The translations under genes were made by a program, and so were the position numbers. The notes below the pieces were generated by a model. It saw only the letters and a program-made list of their open reading frames with translations, did no database searches and was not told the DNA's origin. 64,000 nucleotides of DNA from Aphis gossypii (taxonomy: Eukaryota > Arthropoda > Insecta > Hemiptera > Aphididae): contig NC_065532.1 of the NCBI RefSeq assembly GCF_020184175.1, forward strand, positions 13,268,001 through 13,332,000, written 5' to 3'. This document shows positions 1-13,823 of this stretch, in pieces. The stretch's first letter is position 1. Each line of letters starts with the position of its first letter.

Positions 1-1540
1 TTATTACTAATTTCTGGGAAGAAATTCTACAATTCTATATCGGTCGTTAAATTTCTAACTTGCGAGCATATTAAACAAAAACAAAAATCAATATTTAATT
101 TATAATGTCATAAAATTTAAAATTTAATAAAAAGCTATAAAAACGATTATAGTTTTTTTTTATATTCATTATTTGAGAAAACTAGTAAACATAAAATAGA
201 TAACTCTTTTAGCACTTGTCCTTTTTAGGTCACCATAACGCAACAGAACAATGTGTCTTGATATAAATTTGAATTCTATAATATAGAATATAGATCATTA
301 TATTGAAAAAGAAATGTACACGAACTTAGTTATAAAAGCGATTGCTAACATTTCTTATTATAGGTACTCTAAAGATTTTTGGTAGTATTTTATTACGTTC
401 AAAAAGCTGTATACTGACGTACCAGGAAAATCTAAAAATAATTCCAACATACTATCTATAGAACATGTAGATAATGTTACCTATCATCTTCAACAGTGTT
501 ATTTGAAATTTTTGATGCTCTGATTCTGTCGTAATTGTTCACAGTATTATAAACTCTATATACATTCCTCGCTTTGCTCTGAGATTTAAAATGTGGCGAA
601 CATCTTAATAGACTCCTAATTGAGGTGGTTTAGTGCAACTGTATGATTGTACAATAATCAAGTAGTTATAATAAGTATAGTGAACACAAATATAGAAACG
701 ATTAAGAGGTAGTACAACCATATATGAGATGAAATAACACGTTTGGGCGTGTTATTATTATTTCGATTACAGGTGAGCTCCAAACAGTAACAAAAAAAAA
801 AAAAAAACAAACATTAAAAAAATATTATTTATAGCCTGCATATATGTGAACAGGTAATATTATATTGATGAAACAAAAATGTATAAGATGTACCACAATT
901 ACGTTGGAAGACTTTCACGAACGCATAATAGATTAGGAAATTCTAAGTACAAAATATGAAAACAAAAAACTTTTTTGTTCTAAAAATATAATACCTATAG
1001 GTACGGCTATACCTAACTCTAATTGTACCTACACCTACCGAAGAAAAAAACTAATGTTTACTTTTAACGTATTATTTTGATTATTTTAATTAAGTCCTTC
1101 CATCAAATGAGTAAAGTAATATAATTAGACACCTATATAAAGGTATGCATCAGAACAATGGAGCGTAGATTGATACATTCTCCAACCTTTAAATACACGT
1201 GATAAAAATATAATAATTAATTAATTGAATAGCACAATTTTCCATAACCTCGTATTTCGTAAAAGTATATCACGTCGTGATAATCGAAAATACCCAATTG
1301 GCAAATTATGTTAATAAGATACTTTTTTAACACTGCTCCCTGAGAAACATATACCTATATAGTATATATTATAATAAATAAAACCGAGTGAGTGGCCGAC
1401 AACTGAAATCTGTCACTATTTCTGACCTATACCTAATACGACTTGCAGTATAATAATGATGATTTAATTGCGGTAAAACGTCAAACGTTCCGCGCGTCTG
1501 ACTAATTTTCCGGTAGGGTACAACACGATATCATAATAAT
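1..1540. other. AT-rich spacer
   Basis: No gene, exon or element supported apart from the hairpin at 732-756. There is an A run at 796-809 and a CpG-containing patch near 1480-1510. Confidence 0.6.
732..756. repeat. Small perfect hairpin
   Basis: AATAACACG (733-741), a 6-base loop TTTGGG, then CGTGTTATT (748-756). It could be a chance inverted repeat or part of a decayed element. Confidence 0.5.
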
Positions 1541-1548
1541 AGTATCAT
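1541..1548. repeat. hAT target-site duplication, left copy
   Basis: AGTATCAT directly before the CAGGGGCGG terminus. The identical partner is at 2304-2311. Confidence 0.85.
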
Positions 1549-2303
1549 CAGGGGCGGCTCGTCAGGGGAGACTTTGAGACTGAGTCTCCCCCTTAAAAAA
1601 ACCCAGTTACTTGTAAATAATAATTAATTAAAATAATAATGCATAAAAATATTTTTATTCGAATTGAAAATATAATATTATATAATTTATATCGTTTTCT
1701 TTGTTTAATATTATAAATTGAAAGCAACCAAATCTAAAACCTTTAAATAGTTATTTTAATAGAAATGCTATTTTAGTTTTATCGATGACGGTGACGGTCG
1801 CCTTTACAGTGAAACTGCCGCCCGACAGTTTCAATCATAACATGTAAAATGGTATGGCCGGTTCGTTGGAGGGCCGGAGGGGGCAGGGAGAATAAGCTGC
1901 GTATTATAGACTCTATTGAGACTGGGTTCACGACAATAATTGCCGTACCGCGCGCCGTTCTTAGTCGCTGACCGCTGTCATAATTTAATGCATTTTTATG
2001 ATTTAATAACTATAACCCGTTTACTACAGGGTTTTATACTATCTTCTATTTGATATTTGTTATATTTCTAATTATTTTAAAAATGCAAAAATACAATATA
2101 ATAGACATATTATTAATTAGTGGTTTTAATACTTTAACTTACGAACAAAAAAATCAAATTAAACTTAAAAATATTAACTAAATATGTAATACTATAATAT
2201 TATTAGATTTTCAATAATAGGGTTTTTCTTGTTCGTTGTTGTACGTAGTTTATGTTATATAATTTTAAGTCTCCCCAGAATATTAACTCACGAGCCGCTA
2301 CTG
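1549..2303. mobile_element. Non-autonomous hAT transposon, complete, 755 bp
   Basis: The left end CAGGGGCGGCTCGT (1549-1562) and right end ACGAGCCGCTACTG (2290-2303) are 14-bp terminal inverted repeats with two mismatches. They are flanked by identical 8-bp target duplications AGTATCAT at 1541-1548 and 2304-2311, the hAT hallmark. Just inside, GGGGAGACTT (1565-1574) is inverted at 2267-2276. The left copy also pairs with AGTCTCCCC at 1583-1591 to form a local hairpin. There is no transposase frame. The interior has a GC-rich core (about 1780-1975) in an otherwise AT-rich body. The intact duplications suggest a fairly recent insertion. Confidence 0.88.
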
Positions 2304-2311
2304 AGTATCAT
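2304..2311. repeat. hAT target-site duplication, right copy
   Basis: AGTATCAT directly after the CCGCTACTG terminus, identical to 1541-1548. Confidence 0.85.
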
Positions 2312-3297
2312 ATTACACGGTTTAGGTGTCTGCTCGCATCTTAATTGGTATACATTTACTTTACGGCATCACTATATAAAACTAGGCCTATGGGGATGTT
2401 ATCATTGTTATTAATAATATTATAAATTGTCTCGTACAGACACACGCGTCATGCCACGCTATTTCAGCAGAATCCGACGTTTGTTTGCCGGCACTGTTGA
2501 GAGCGCGCCTTTTAAGAACAGATACCTGCAATCGTGCGCGAATTAGTGTCGTATAATTATAATATAATATGATATGATATGCTTTAGTTATGTAAATCGC
2601 AATAATAATATAGAGTATAATATAATAATAATAATAATGATTCAGCCGTTGTGGCGGGCCTGCTTTGTTTCGCTGGAGAAACGGTGAGATAATATTATAA
2701 TACACAGACGATCGAAATGATAATTTTCGGAAACCACCGTATATAATACGCACGCATACATTAACATATATGCTGCAGGTTTTTCTCTTTCACCGTCGTT
2801 TTCCCAGCGATGAGCCTATACGCTATTGCAGATAGGGAATAAGTGGTCGTCGGAAGGAAAACACATGTACCATAATACCACTATAACGTTGCCGTCATAG
2901 AATACACACACACTAGTGCGAGCGGTAGCGAGTGTACGCGAAGTTGCGATTGCATAAATTTTCCGACGGTCGTTTCCGGCCCGTTCCGCCTGGAAAACCA
3001 GAAAGGTTAGATAATAATATGTGCTGTATATATTTTGTGTATGCAAGTCTATAATGTGTACATATAATATGTGTGTTTGTATAATATATTATATAATAAA
3101 CCACGATGACAAAAATATATTAATTTAAAGTCTCAAATCGTCGTTTATTAGCATATTTTATTTAACATGTTATTTCTACTATAGCAATACTGATCCTCGA
3201 CGGCGTTTCTTGTGATAAGCTAAATATAATGCCATTAAATTTATCCCGCCTTAAACTCGGTTAAATTTAAATTTAAATTGTTATGGTACATTGATTA

Positions 3298-3400
3298 GGG
3301 TAGTTTTGACCAAATATAAAATGCAGGTCTAAAATGATATTCAATTACAATAATTATTTTATTTCCTGTGACCAATGGCAACCCTATTTACGAATATAAA
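3298..3400 (+). repeat. Fragment related to the 39.4-kb palindromic repeat
   Basis: TTTTGACCAAATATAAAAT (3305-3323) followed some 30 bp later by AATTATTTTATTTCCTGTGACCAATGGCAACC-like text corresponds, in the same order, to the reverse complement of 39575-39660. It is probably one arm plus flank of the same repeat family. It is non-coding. Confidence 0.48.
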
Positions 3401-3956
3401 ACATTATTATAAATTATAATATACGTCATACACATCGTCAATGTTGGGTTGTTGCCTACTGTCAAATGTTAATAGTATACTGTAATGTCTACTGTTAGGT
3501 TAGAAAATTTGTATTTTATATTATATTTGGTGTGTCCAAAGAACTGCCCATATAACTATATTTTTACCTATCACCGCTTTATCAAATTTAACTTTTAAAT
3601 TTTCTCTACAGATGACAAACTTTTAATGATATATTTTTACATGACTATAATACTATATATTTTTTTTTATACTATTAAAATACAAAATTCGACATTCCTA
3701 TCCATAGGCTATCTATATCTATGGATATTTAGACAAATATACAGTAGTTTTAGCAGATTAACGTGATGATTGTGAATGTTTTTACATAAGTACTATAAAA
3801 TAATTGGTAATTTAAGATAATACTGTATAGATGAAGCAATAATTATCAAACCAATGGGTAGTAATCAAAAAAAAATTGATCTAAGTACTTAGTTTTTTTA
3901 TTAAATCTAAAGAATGTAAAAAATATACTTTGACGACCATGTGTAATAATTTAGAT

Positions 3957-3999
3957 CAATGGTTCATAAAATGTGGTCCGTAGCACATTAAGTGAGATA
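3957..3999 (+). mobile_element. Possible hAT terminus remnant
   Basis: CAATGGTTCATAAAATGTGG followed by TCCGTAGCACATTAAGTG resembles the widespread hAT end of the CAGTGGTTCTCAA...GTGGTCCG type. No matching opposite terminus or duplication was found, so this is a truncated or chance match. Confidence 0.28.
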
Positions 4000-5913
4000 T
4001 TTTATAAAAAAAAAGTATTTGAAAAAAAGATGGTAGTGGAGAGTCTGTGACATTTGGTACTATTTTGTAATTTTTATTTTTATTAATAAAACATCAGATA
4101 ATATTAAATTATTTATTTAACACAAAACATGAAAAAAAAAATATCAATAGACGAAATATTATATATTTTAGTAATTTATGGTTAAAACTTTTATAAATGA
4201 AGCTTGTGACTTATAAGGAAAGGTCACGGATTCAATAAGTTACATAAGAAATTTGAAACTGTTTAAAATTAATTCTGATAATTTAAGACCGATATATTTT
4301 TCGAGTATTGAAAATTATGTACAGCTATTTATAAATAAGTCACTTTTAATAGACAATTGAGTATTTTATTGTATTAAATAACAAGGCACTGGTACCGCAA
4401 ATTTTTACAAAACATATGAACCCAGGTTTTTTTAAAGAAGTTTCGGATATTTTTTAAAGAAATAAAAAACTTTTTTATGTTCCTGAAACTTATTAAGATA
4501 ACTAATATTTGATCTTATTGTTTTGTATATTAAGTTTGTACCTACCTAATTATTTAATTTTTGTTTTACCTTTGTAACAAAATTATGTTTCCCTTTTATT
4601 TTTTTTTTATAAACGATTCCCTGAAAATATTTTGAAATCATATTTTTATTATTAACTTATAAATTGATATAATTGTAAACATGTTGTCAAAAACTTTTTG
4701 TTATTACTTATTACTTCTTATATTATACTCACGATAGTTTACCATTCTTTGATTTATTATATCCATTCAAGACAATCTACCTAACCACAAAAATAGTACC
4801 TACCTATGTAATAAATCACTCAAATCTTTTTTTTTATTGCTCTGTTTTTGTACATTACCACGAGGATTTTACAATTAATGATGGCGTTAAACGTTAGAAA
4901 AAGTTCAATATTGAATTCGAGGTGTTGTCGGCACGTTGAGACACTATGTTACATTTGTATGCTCTGTACGAATACAGCTGTACGCACCACGTACGTATAT
5001 AATATTTATAGCACCGATTGGATAATAGTCGAAAATTGATAGGGGTAATATATTCTCTCCAGGTGACTAAATCTACCATAAAAAAAGCTAAAACTAAAAC
5101 AAAAAACAAAAAAAAAAAACAGAACTAATGAAAGGGTAAGAGCTATAAATAATGATGTTGGAATCTCAATGTTGAGTTTGTTTTAATCTGATAAGTCCAT
5201 ATTTTATTATAATATATATCCATTATTCAAGTATAATAATAATTTATCGTTTGTATCCCCGCATCCGAAAAAGTATATTTCTATTCATTCATAAATACGA
5301 CCGCTATACAGTAGTTATATCATACCTATATATTATTATTGTAGTATGCAAGTTTGTTTTCTCCATTATATTTGTGTAAATTATTATGATTGGAACGTTT
5401 TTGAAACTAATTCAAATGGCTTCTTATTTTCTTTTATTCGAGATTTTTGTGTTGCCTTTTTGTCTCTTTTGTTTTCTGACGCACAATGGTAAAACTGTCA
5501 TCGTGTTTTCATACAAATAATAATATAAGTACTCCACCATTCAATGACATAATTTGGATCTTCAAGTGGTGAATATCCGAAATCCAGATAAACAAAATAT
5601 TATTTAGTAGTGCCACTACTACCTGATTTGTCCATAAATTTAATATTTATTTACAAGTAACGTCTTATTAATTATGTCACTAAGATGAATTCATATTTGA
5701 TATACCTAATATAATTTAATTATATACCCACTATACCCCAAGTCTCCACGCAACTTATTTATAAAAGCTATTTCATAATATTATTGTATTACATAGAAAT
5801 AAAAACTATAATACAAACTAAATACGAGTTTTAATTGATTATACATTACTTTTTTATTCCAATTCAACTTTGTAGTAAATTAAGTATTATATATTTTATA
5901 CATGATTTATCTA

Positions 5914-6210
5914 TCTATGTATTTATAAAAATGAATGTCGGTATATCCGTCCGATATTAGCAGACTCAATAACTACTGGACCCATTTTTACGTGTTTTTT
6001 TATATAAAGGTCCACATCCGTGTATGTAATCTGGAAAAGGTTTATAGCATAACCATTTAAATCCTCCGATAATCAAACTTTTCAGTACCACCCACAAAAA
6101 TCAAGTTTTAGGTATTAAAATAAATATATAAATGTATATAAATAATATTATTTATCCACTTGCTAAATGTGATAGAATTAGACAATCAGATTTAACACGA
6201 AGCAGCTAGT
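5914..6210 (+). mobile_element. Short non-autonomous Helitron
   Basis: The left end TCTATGTATTTATAAAAATG begins with TC after an A, and the right end finishes GAAGCAGCTAGT (CTAGT at 6206-6210), the Helitron 3' signature. The interior phrase about a third of the way in (AACTACTGGACCCATTTTTA) and the following text closely resemble the conserved 5' part of insect Helitrons as I remember it. There is no clear GC-rich 3' hairpin directly before CTAGT, so that part has decayed. No Rep/helicase frame is present. The exact left boundary is the less certain end. Confidence 0.6.
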
Positions 6211-7690
6211 ACTTTATATACATATATATGTATTTATATAATTTAATAATGAATAACGAATTTTAATAGGTTCTATATTATTAAATGAGAACGACAGTAA
6301 TAGTATAAGTATACCTAGGTTAGGTAACATTACTGTAGCATTTAAACTTCAAATGTATTAGTGTACAAAAAAAAATGTACTTTTAGTTCATATATATTTT
6401 TAAACATTTTAATTTTAGTATGAAATGTAAATGAAAAACTTTGTATTAAATTTTCAAGCAGTAACTTTGTAATATTGAACTCTTAATAAATGTTTAAAGA
6501 TTAATTAATTTGCAAATTTTCATCATTTTGACTAATTCTGCCAAAATGTATTTTATTAAAAACTATTCCCGGGCAATACTTTCTTTATATACCTATCTTT
6601 TGTTTTTTCCCAGTTATTTTAAAATACGAGTATATCAGGGTTTTCAAGCAGACAAAAAAAACAAACACATCATTGTAAAATTAATACCTATATCTATCGC
6701 TATTCGCTTCTATCAGAATCTAAAATATAGATGTTTTCTCTTAGAATAAGTAAATAAACTTAAACATTGATAACCACGAAATATTGAAAAAAATGTTGTT
6801 TTGCAAGACAACGAGTTATCTAAAAAAATATTTTCATAGCCTATAATATGGACCATAGAGTTAAAACTTTTTGAAATTATGGGTATAAACATTAAATTAT
6901 AACAGATTATTATACAATATTTAAAACATAATATATAATATATTTTATCAAATTTACAGATGAAAAGTTTTACAGTGCAAAACCAAATAGTTGTTTTTTA
7001 AAAAATATTTTAAGATAGTTATGACTTTATGAGTACTTAAAAATACGAATAGTTTAAGTAGAATCTTGTTGTACAATTTAATCGCTACAATGTAAATATA
7101 GTAAATACTAGTGTATTAAAGTAATTAAGTTCTTATTTACAACCATGTCTATTTATGAATTGAAAATTAAAATACTAATTCGATTATAATGTAGTAAGTA
7201 TATGACTACCTAAAAAAAAAAAAAACACAAATACATATTTTATCAAATCCAATAAGCTATATTGTTTGGTTCAAAACAATATAAAATAATCATTAATCAC
7301 ATTTTTGAATATCACGTATACAATATCATTATTGTTGTAAATGTATGTTAATACCTATACTTAGCACATATTTTATACATGCACTTTAATACTCAATATT
7401 TAGTCAACAGCGTTGATGTTGTTATTAATTTAGCATAATCTTACTCTTCATGATGGGTCGTATATTTCAAATAAAAATAAAAAATAATCAATGATAAACA
7501 AACTCTGATAGATGTATTACAATGAGTTCCCACCACTTTTATTGTAACGTGAGTTTACGTAACACATCATTACAATCTATTAAAGATTCGCATTTCGCAG
7601 AATTTTCGATAAGTAAATATAACATTATTATTATTATATTTTCAATTATACCCATACCTACGTATTTTAAATCAAAGCGCAAAGTTGACT
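6211..7690. other. AT-rich spacer
   Basis: No gene or element recognised. The open frames here are short and K/I/N/Y/F-rich. Confidence 0.55.
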
Positions 7691-8520
7691 TACATGATTC
7701 CGCTCGGTTTTTCGACCAAAGTCCAATACAAATCGCCGATTAGATTTCCATCTGATTATGATGACGATTACGAGAATTTACTGACTCTGACTAACTCTAA
7801 GAAGAGTTGTAACATCGACTGAACACGGTATTGAGGAAAACGCCGTTTACACTTTACACGATAACGACGTCGTTCGACAATAACTTACTACACGCGTATC
7901 GATTACGGTCGGGTAAAAATCGGGCAAACGCCGTAAACCGAGTTAAGTCGTTTCTAGCGAGCACGAGGCGCTTCCGAGTATGATAATAAATAGCTACAAA
8001 ATGTGATCGCAGGAATTCACACGACTACGGCGGACGAGACCCGACGACGATATTATTATAATAATTATCATAATGCCGACGCGTATTGTAGCGGTTACCG
8101 TCATTATTATTGGTTATAATCTATCAATGGATTACGTAACCTATCTCAAATATCACTTGTGTCGACGTCGTGCCGCCACGGGCCCATCGCTTATCCACTA
8201 TATGTATATTATTATTATAGACGTCGCGTATTTGTATTTTTGTTTACGGCGCGTAAACAATAGGATGTTTTATTATGACTTCATCGTGTGACTCGGTGCG
8301 TTTGAGGTGGTTTTCACACGAACACTCGCCGCTAGAAATCAGAGATGTACGAGTCAACGAGCGAGTATATTTATAAGTCCGTCGACAACGAATTGTATTT
8401 TTTTGAGAATACATCATAGATATACGATATTGTAATATTATAACATCGAATTTTCCGCACCGAACGAAATCGTAGTACTGTGTTCGATCGAGACCGTCCG
8501 ACCGCCGAATTTCCAATATT
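7690..8520. promoter_or_regulatory. CpG-rich patch, possible regulatory DNA or untranslated exon
   Basis: Repeated ACGACG, GTCGAC and CGCG phrases (CGACGTCGTTCGACAATAAC at 7865, GGCGGACGAGACCCGACGAC near 8030) stand out from the AT-rich flanks. An ATG at 8073 opens 72 codons but the peptide is not recognisable. Enhancer, promoter or 5' untranslated exon are all possible. Confidence 0.3.
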
Positions 8521-9789
8521 GATTAAAAAAATGATAAAAAATCAAAAAAAACCTTCATACCCGTTCGAATAGCACTAAAATACTATATAATATAATAATT
8601 AATAATATTATGTTTTTACGCAATTAATATCAACGCAAGCCGTTTTTATCCCCATTCCCCGCACGCGGTTGCATTTATTTTATAAATAGACTCTCCGGAT
8701 ATGTTATTAATAACAACCGATTAACTATTCTGTACGGAGCGGACGTTACGTGGACCGCACAGAAATGTGAGTGGGTTACGATATTGTGTGTCCCCGAATT
8801 CTCCAATGACTAAATGACTCCAGTCTAGTTTTAAATCTGATAACGAATAATTTATGCACATAAAAACAATATTATTGTAATTAAAAAATATCAAATGATT
8901 GATGGTATTGTGTACTAAAAATTAATATATTCACATAATACTCTACACAAAAAAAAGTTATAACTTATAACGTTCTAAACGGTTATTGGCCATTGGTATA
9001 AATGGGAAGGGGGAAATTCGCAAAAGTATTGTTTTGCGATCACAGACATTACTGCAATATTAAAATTACTAATTAAAATTAAAAATTATTAATGGGATAC
9101 GGGCATATTATTATTTTAACAACGTTCTTTTAGTATTTTTTGTCGAATTGGGGTGATTAGCACCACCAGTTTTGAAATTAGCACCCTCATAATTTAAACT
9201 ATCTGTGGACTAAATGAAAAAATAAGCTATGCTTCAACACTCCCAGTTTTTTCGTTGAAATTGTGTCACTAATATTTACTACCATTTCTGGAATGTTATA
9301 TTATATTTGTCAATAGGCACTTAGCTATTACTGTAATATTATAACGTAATGTATTTTATTTATGGCTATTGACTAACATGTATATAGGTATTCGTATAAT
9401 TTAAATATCAGTCACTCGCACGGGCCACTAGTTCAACTTTAGAAAACAAATACGATAAAAACACTTAAAACACTAACATTGTAAAACCAATAATTTTTAT
9501 CGCTTTGGTCAAAATCAAACCTAACCTATATAATATTCTATAGAATAAAGACGTTTTTCTAATAAGAATTATTTATTAGAATTTTATTAAATTCTAAACA
9601 CATACCATAAAAATATAATAGCTGCTTATTGTTTAAAAATATTTCTCCTTTAAATGGAAACAAAAAGCATTTATATAATTGGATTTAACCAAATGAATAT
9701 TTTTCTTTTGATGATTTTGGTTGAAGCCCTTTTACAAGTGAGCATTAATAATTAAAAGCCCATAAAAAGCTCATTTTACTCTCGACGAA

Positions 9790-10690
9790 TAAATTGATTA
9801 GTACTTCCTTTGAATTTCTACACCTGTGGACGCCTCTCGTGTGTTTTGAGTCCCGTTCAAGCGCACTCGCACGCGTTGTGTGTGTGCTCTGTCTAGACGC
9901 GTTTTATTTTCTAAAAGGTACCCCTTACACAGTGGCGGCGGTTACGGCGGTCTTCCATTTGTCGTCTTTGACTAATTAAAATAAAACCCTACATGTATAA
10001 TTTTATTAAATATATAGCACTGTTCGTCCCATCACCGCGACGGCCTTTGTAAAACGGCGTGTGACGACTGCCACGTTCTCTCTCGTGGGTTTTACCGATT
10101 TAATGTTTTACTCCCGTGTTTTAAACATGAGTGCTTTTTCCGCCCGCGGCACTACCGCCGTCGAAAAGAATCTTCGGAGCAAAAACCGCACGTGCGGCGG
10201 TCTCGCTTGTTCGTCGACATTAATAAGCCCGCTTTTAAAATATTGTCAACGATTCTTTTAATATTATTATACTCGCCCCGGCGGTCGTGACTCGTGGACG
10301 GCGAAAGAGGCTCTTTAATCCGTACACGATAATTTATAATAATTAATATTATGTACGTACCCGCGTTCATAATATTATGTAATCGTAATTCGTAGGTACG
10401 CATAATATAGCTTTACACATTAATACATTATATTATTATTGTATGGCAAATGTGTGGGTAGATTCTCGAGTAGAGCAACATCATGCATGGTACAGTTAAC
10501 GGCGTAATAACTGCGTTGTTTTTATCATGCCCGTCAAAGGCTTAATAATATACTGCAGTCGTCAGCCGGATAAGTGCGCATTGGTCGGTAAAATCGTTTG
10601 CAAAAGCCACTCGTCAACGGCACGTCATCACGTACCTACACTTTCACGTAGCGGACATGTAAAAGACTTTTGACTGAGGAATCGTTTGTT
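9790..10690. promoter_or_regulatory. CpG-rich patch
   Basis: CTCGCACGCGTTGTGTGTG near 9865, GTGGCGGCGGTTACGGCGG near 9932, CCGCCCGCGGCACTACCGCC near 10140 and CGCCCCGGCGGTCGTGACTC near 10274. Open frames exist on both strands at once (10061-10261 and 10152-10403), which is typical of GC-richer non-coding DNA. No splice-bounded exon stands out. Confidence 0.3.
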
Positions 10691-13600
10691 TTACGAAAAA
10701 CTCCAAACTGCCAAACGCTGCAATTATATTGTCATGGCTGTTATTCTTTATTAATAGTATTATTTATTCATTATAATACGCCTATTCTCTCGCTGTCGAG
10801 TAACTACAAAAAACTGACGGTCGATAAAATTCTTAATTAATTTTTAAGTGTTTGTGTTATAATATCATATATAATTTTAAACTACGATAAAAATCGATAA
10901 GCTTAATTATAATTAGTTGTTATATTAATATTAATTCAATAAAAATTGAATAATTTTGTTTGTGGGCCACCTGAGAACAAAATAAAATACCTACTAGAGA
11001 TAAGGCAATACATGCATTGATATTATATATATAGATACATTTGAAATACCAAAAAAATATATACATATAGATTTATACTGCATTATAGCCATTTAAGCAT
11101 AATATCGATAGATACTAAACTATACAATAATATTGAACATAAAATTGAATAATTATTTAAAATACGCTACTACCTAACTGTTAATAAAATATTATATTGT
11201 ATTTGTTGTATACTTATATGTGTAAATTTATAATAGAGTACAGTACTAAAAGTATATATATATATATCAATTTATTGTAAATTCAATAATTTACAAAATA
11301 TAAATACTATAGATATTAAGAAGATTGTTAAGTCGTATATCATGTTTAATTTCATGTTTAATCAATGTAGATTATTCAACAATAAACTAGTAACTATTAT
11401 TTAGATTTACTATCATAAAATAAGTTATGTAAAATGTTGATGTAAAAAAAAATTCATACGATAGTATAATACATTAATACTATTATAATAATGATTTTAC
11501 ACACGGTTCAACTCCCCTACGTTAAGAGCCTCTATATATAATTAAATGCTGCGCTAACCTCGTTTAATTATCCTCCTTCTCCTCCCCATGGAGATTATTT
11601 CTGCAGGATCCACCACTGACGTCCACTACAAATCATAATATAGTGTTCCCGATTGGAGGGTGATTTTCCGGGATCAATCCTTCCTCCTGGGTAACGTTTC
11701 CACTGTTTCCAAAAACCGATGAAATATTTTTAACTCTCACGACGATTTTATCACATTTATTATACAATATAATAGAGCATAGCGATCGCATTGTTTTTTT
11801 TTTCATTCTCAACAGGTACTATTTAACTATTATCATTGTTTTATGTACACACAACACAAGTTATCAGTCATGGATGATTTGTGTACGTAAATATCCGTGT
11901 TATCCGCTCCTCTTATGGGTCTATTCAAATACTATAATATGCATTCCCAGAAACGGTTTATACGTCGCAAATAGGCATTTAGTTTGAAAGTTGAGTTAAG
12001 TAGTTGCGTCACCTGTTTACCGGGAATCATCTTATTGTATCATCTATGTGTGTATACAGTGTAGGTACTTGTTAAAATAAATCTACAGCGTAATTCACAC
12101 TTTGGACGAGTAAGCATCTCAAGTAGGTGCATACTCTACGCAAACCTAACGTACATTGATATTATAATTTATAATATCATATATGACTATGGCGACGATG
12201 GTAAAACATTATTATTATTATACCGTTTGTACTATATTATAATAATCGACTGAAGAAGTTCGTTCGATATGTTTTCACTAAAAAATGTTTTAATTTACAT
12301 AGTGCGATACAATACGCTTATTAGTGCGTTGTGTATTTCTGTGCGATGCAAATAAAATCGATTGGCATTGAACAATATTCACCATGGTTGACGATTTATT
12401 AAAAAGTGTTATCATCTCTATACAAGCTTGTACAATCACATCTAAAGACGATGCGATATTATCATTTATCTGTCAAACTCAGAGAGTACAATAAGAACTA
12501 CAGAGTTTACATTATATTTTCGAGTAAAATAGAGTCTTAGATAATTTTTTCTGTGTATATTCGTTAATATGACAGTTGTTTTCTCGTTGATGTCTCAAAG
12601 TTTACTTCGGATATAATGAAGCCACCAGTTACACAGTTACATAAAAGTTTCCTATTCAGTACGCAGTACTAAACATTTTTTTTTTTATATTTCCTTCTGG
12701 TTTTTCAAATCCAGGCGTCATCGCGTATTAATAATATTGCGACAACTATAATCGAATATAATATCTTCTGTGTTCTGTTTTTTCTTTACTTTTTCAACAT
12801 GAAAAAATACGAAAAAAAAATACTTTGAATATACCATATTTAGTACAGGCCATGGTAATTTATTTACATCCGTTTATTTATAATTAACATTTTACACTAC
12901 ACTAACTATGTATACGCAATATTTTATACATATTTGTAATTTGTTACTTTGTACTTACTCCACGCTGCAGTAACGAAGTATTGACTTCGCTATGTACTAG
13001 AGCATTATTTTATAATCAATAGTTTTACATCTGTTCGATTTGTTTAGTTAAATCACTCATTCTTCCTTTTAGGGAGATATGGGGAAAAAATCCCGCGGTT
13101 TTTGTTTTTAGTATTTATAATTAATATTATATATAACAATTATACATAGATATATATCACATGTGTAAAGTATTTTTTAAATTAGTATCCATAATATTGT
13201 TTTGTATATTTTTAGTGTTCTAAGATAATATTATAAAAATACAAAATACTGCAATTATTATTAAAAATGCTACACTTCATTAAATATAGGTATTGAACAT
13301 TATGGTATTATGTTTGAAAATATTATGATCAATACCCGTACACTGCTTATTGCTAAATATGATTGAAAATGTATAGTACCTACCGTAAAATATTGTAAAC
13401 CGTCGTTTGTTGTCAATTATACCCATCCAACTATAACCGTGCTTTTAATTATAAGCGTTTGTTTGCTATTTTAAAGTATTAGCTCGTGGATCCGTAGTAA
13501 AAATTATGAACATTATAATTATTATACCTATAATATTTTAATATTAAAAATTCAGCGACCTGTTTAGTACTTATATTCTATAATGCGTCAAAACATTAAA

Positions 13601-13801
13601 ACTTGTTGAAGAGCCAAGACATATATTAATAGATATGTTATTAATTACTAATTAGGTACCTATATTAATATCCATGTATATTTTCATTTTAAATAATTTT
13701 AATACACTCAAACAATCAAACAAAATCAAAAATACGAATTATTTTTATTATTTTTTATTACATTACCTTATTTTTATTCCAATATAATTATTTTCATTAC
13801 T

Positions 13802-13823
13802 CATTATCACTATAGTGATAATG
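13802..13823. repeat. 22-bp perfect palindrome
   Basis: CATTATCACTATAGTGATAA plus TG, fully self-complementary without a loop. The centre is CTATAG. Nothing nearby identifies it as a transposon end. Confidence 0.6.

Larger units (their letters stand above)
2312..5913. other. AT-rich spacer with a CpG-richer block
   Basis: 2430-3000 is richer in CG dinucleotides (AGAGCGCGCC near 2500, GCGAGCGGTAGCGAG near 2918). Its open frames translate TAA repeats or overlap on both strands, so none is convincing. The rest holds only the two repeat remnants listed separately. Confidence 0.5.

Noticed and set aside
2388..2753. 121-codon - strand open frame
   Set aside because: Its middle is a run of tyrosines and isoleucines from TAA/TAT repeats, and it overlaps the hAT right end region's flank. 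There is no recognisable domain.
3957..4395. Complete hAT element starting at CAATGGTTC
   Set aside because: Only one end resembles a hAT terminus. GGCACTGG near 4385 is not a convincing partner and there is no 8-bp duplication.
8073..8291. ATG-started 72-codon frame in the CpG patch
   Set aside because: The peptide is unfamiliar and overlaps another open frame on the other strand. Length is within chance for the local composition.
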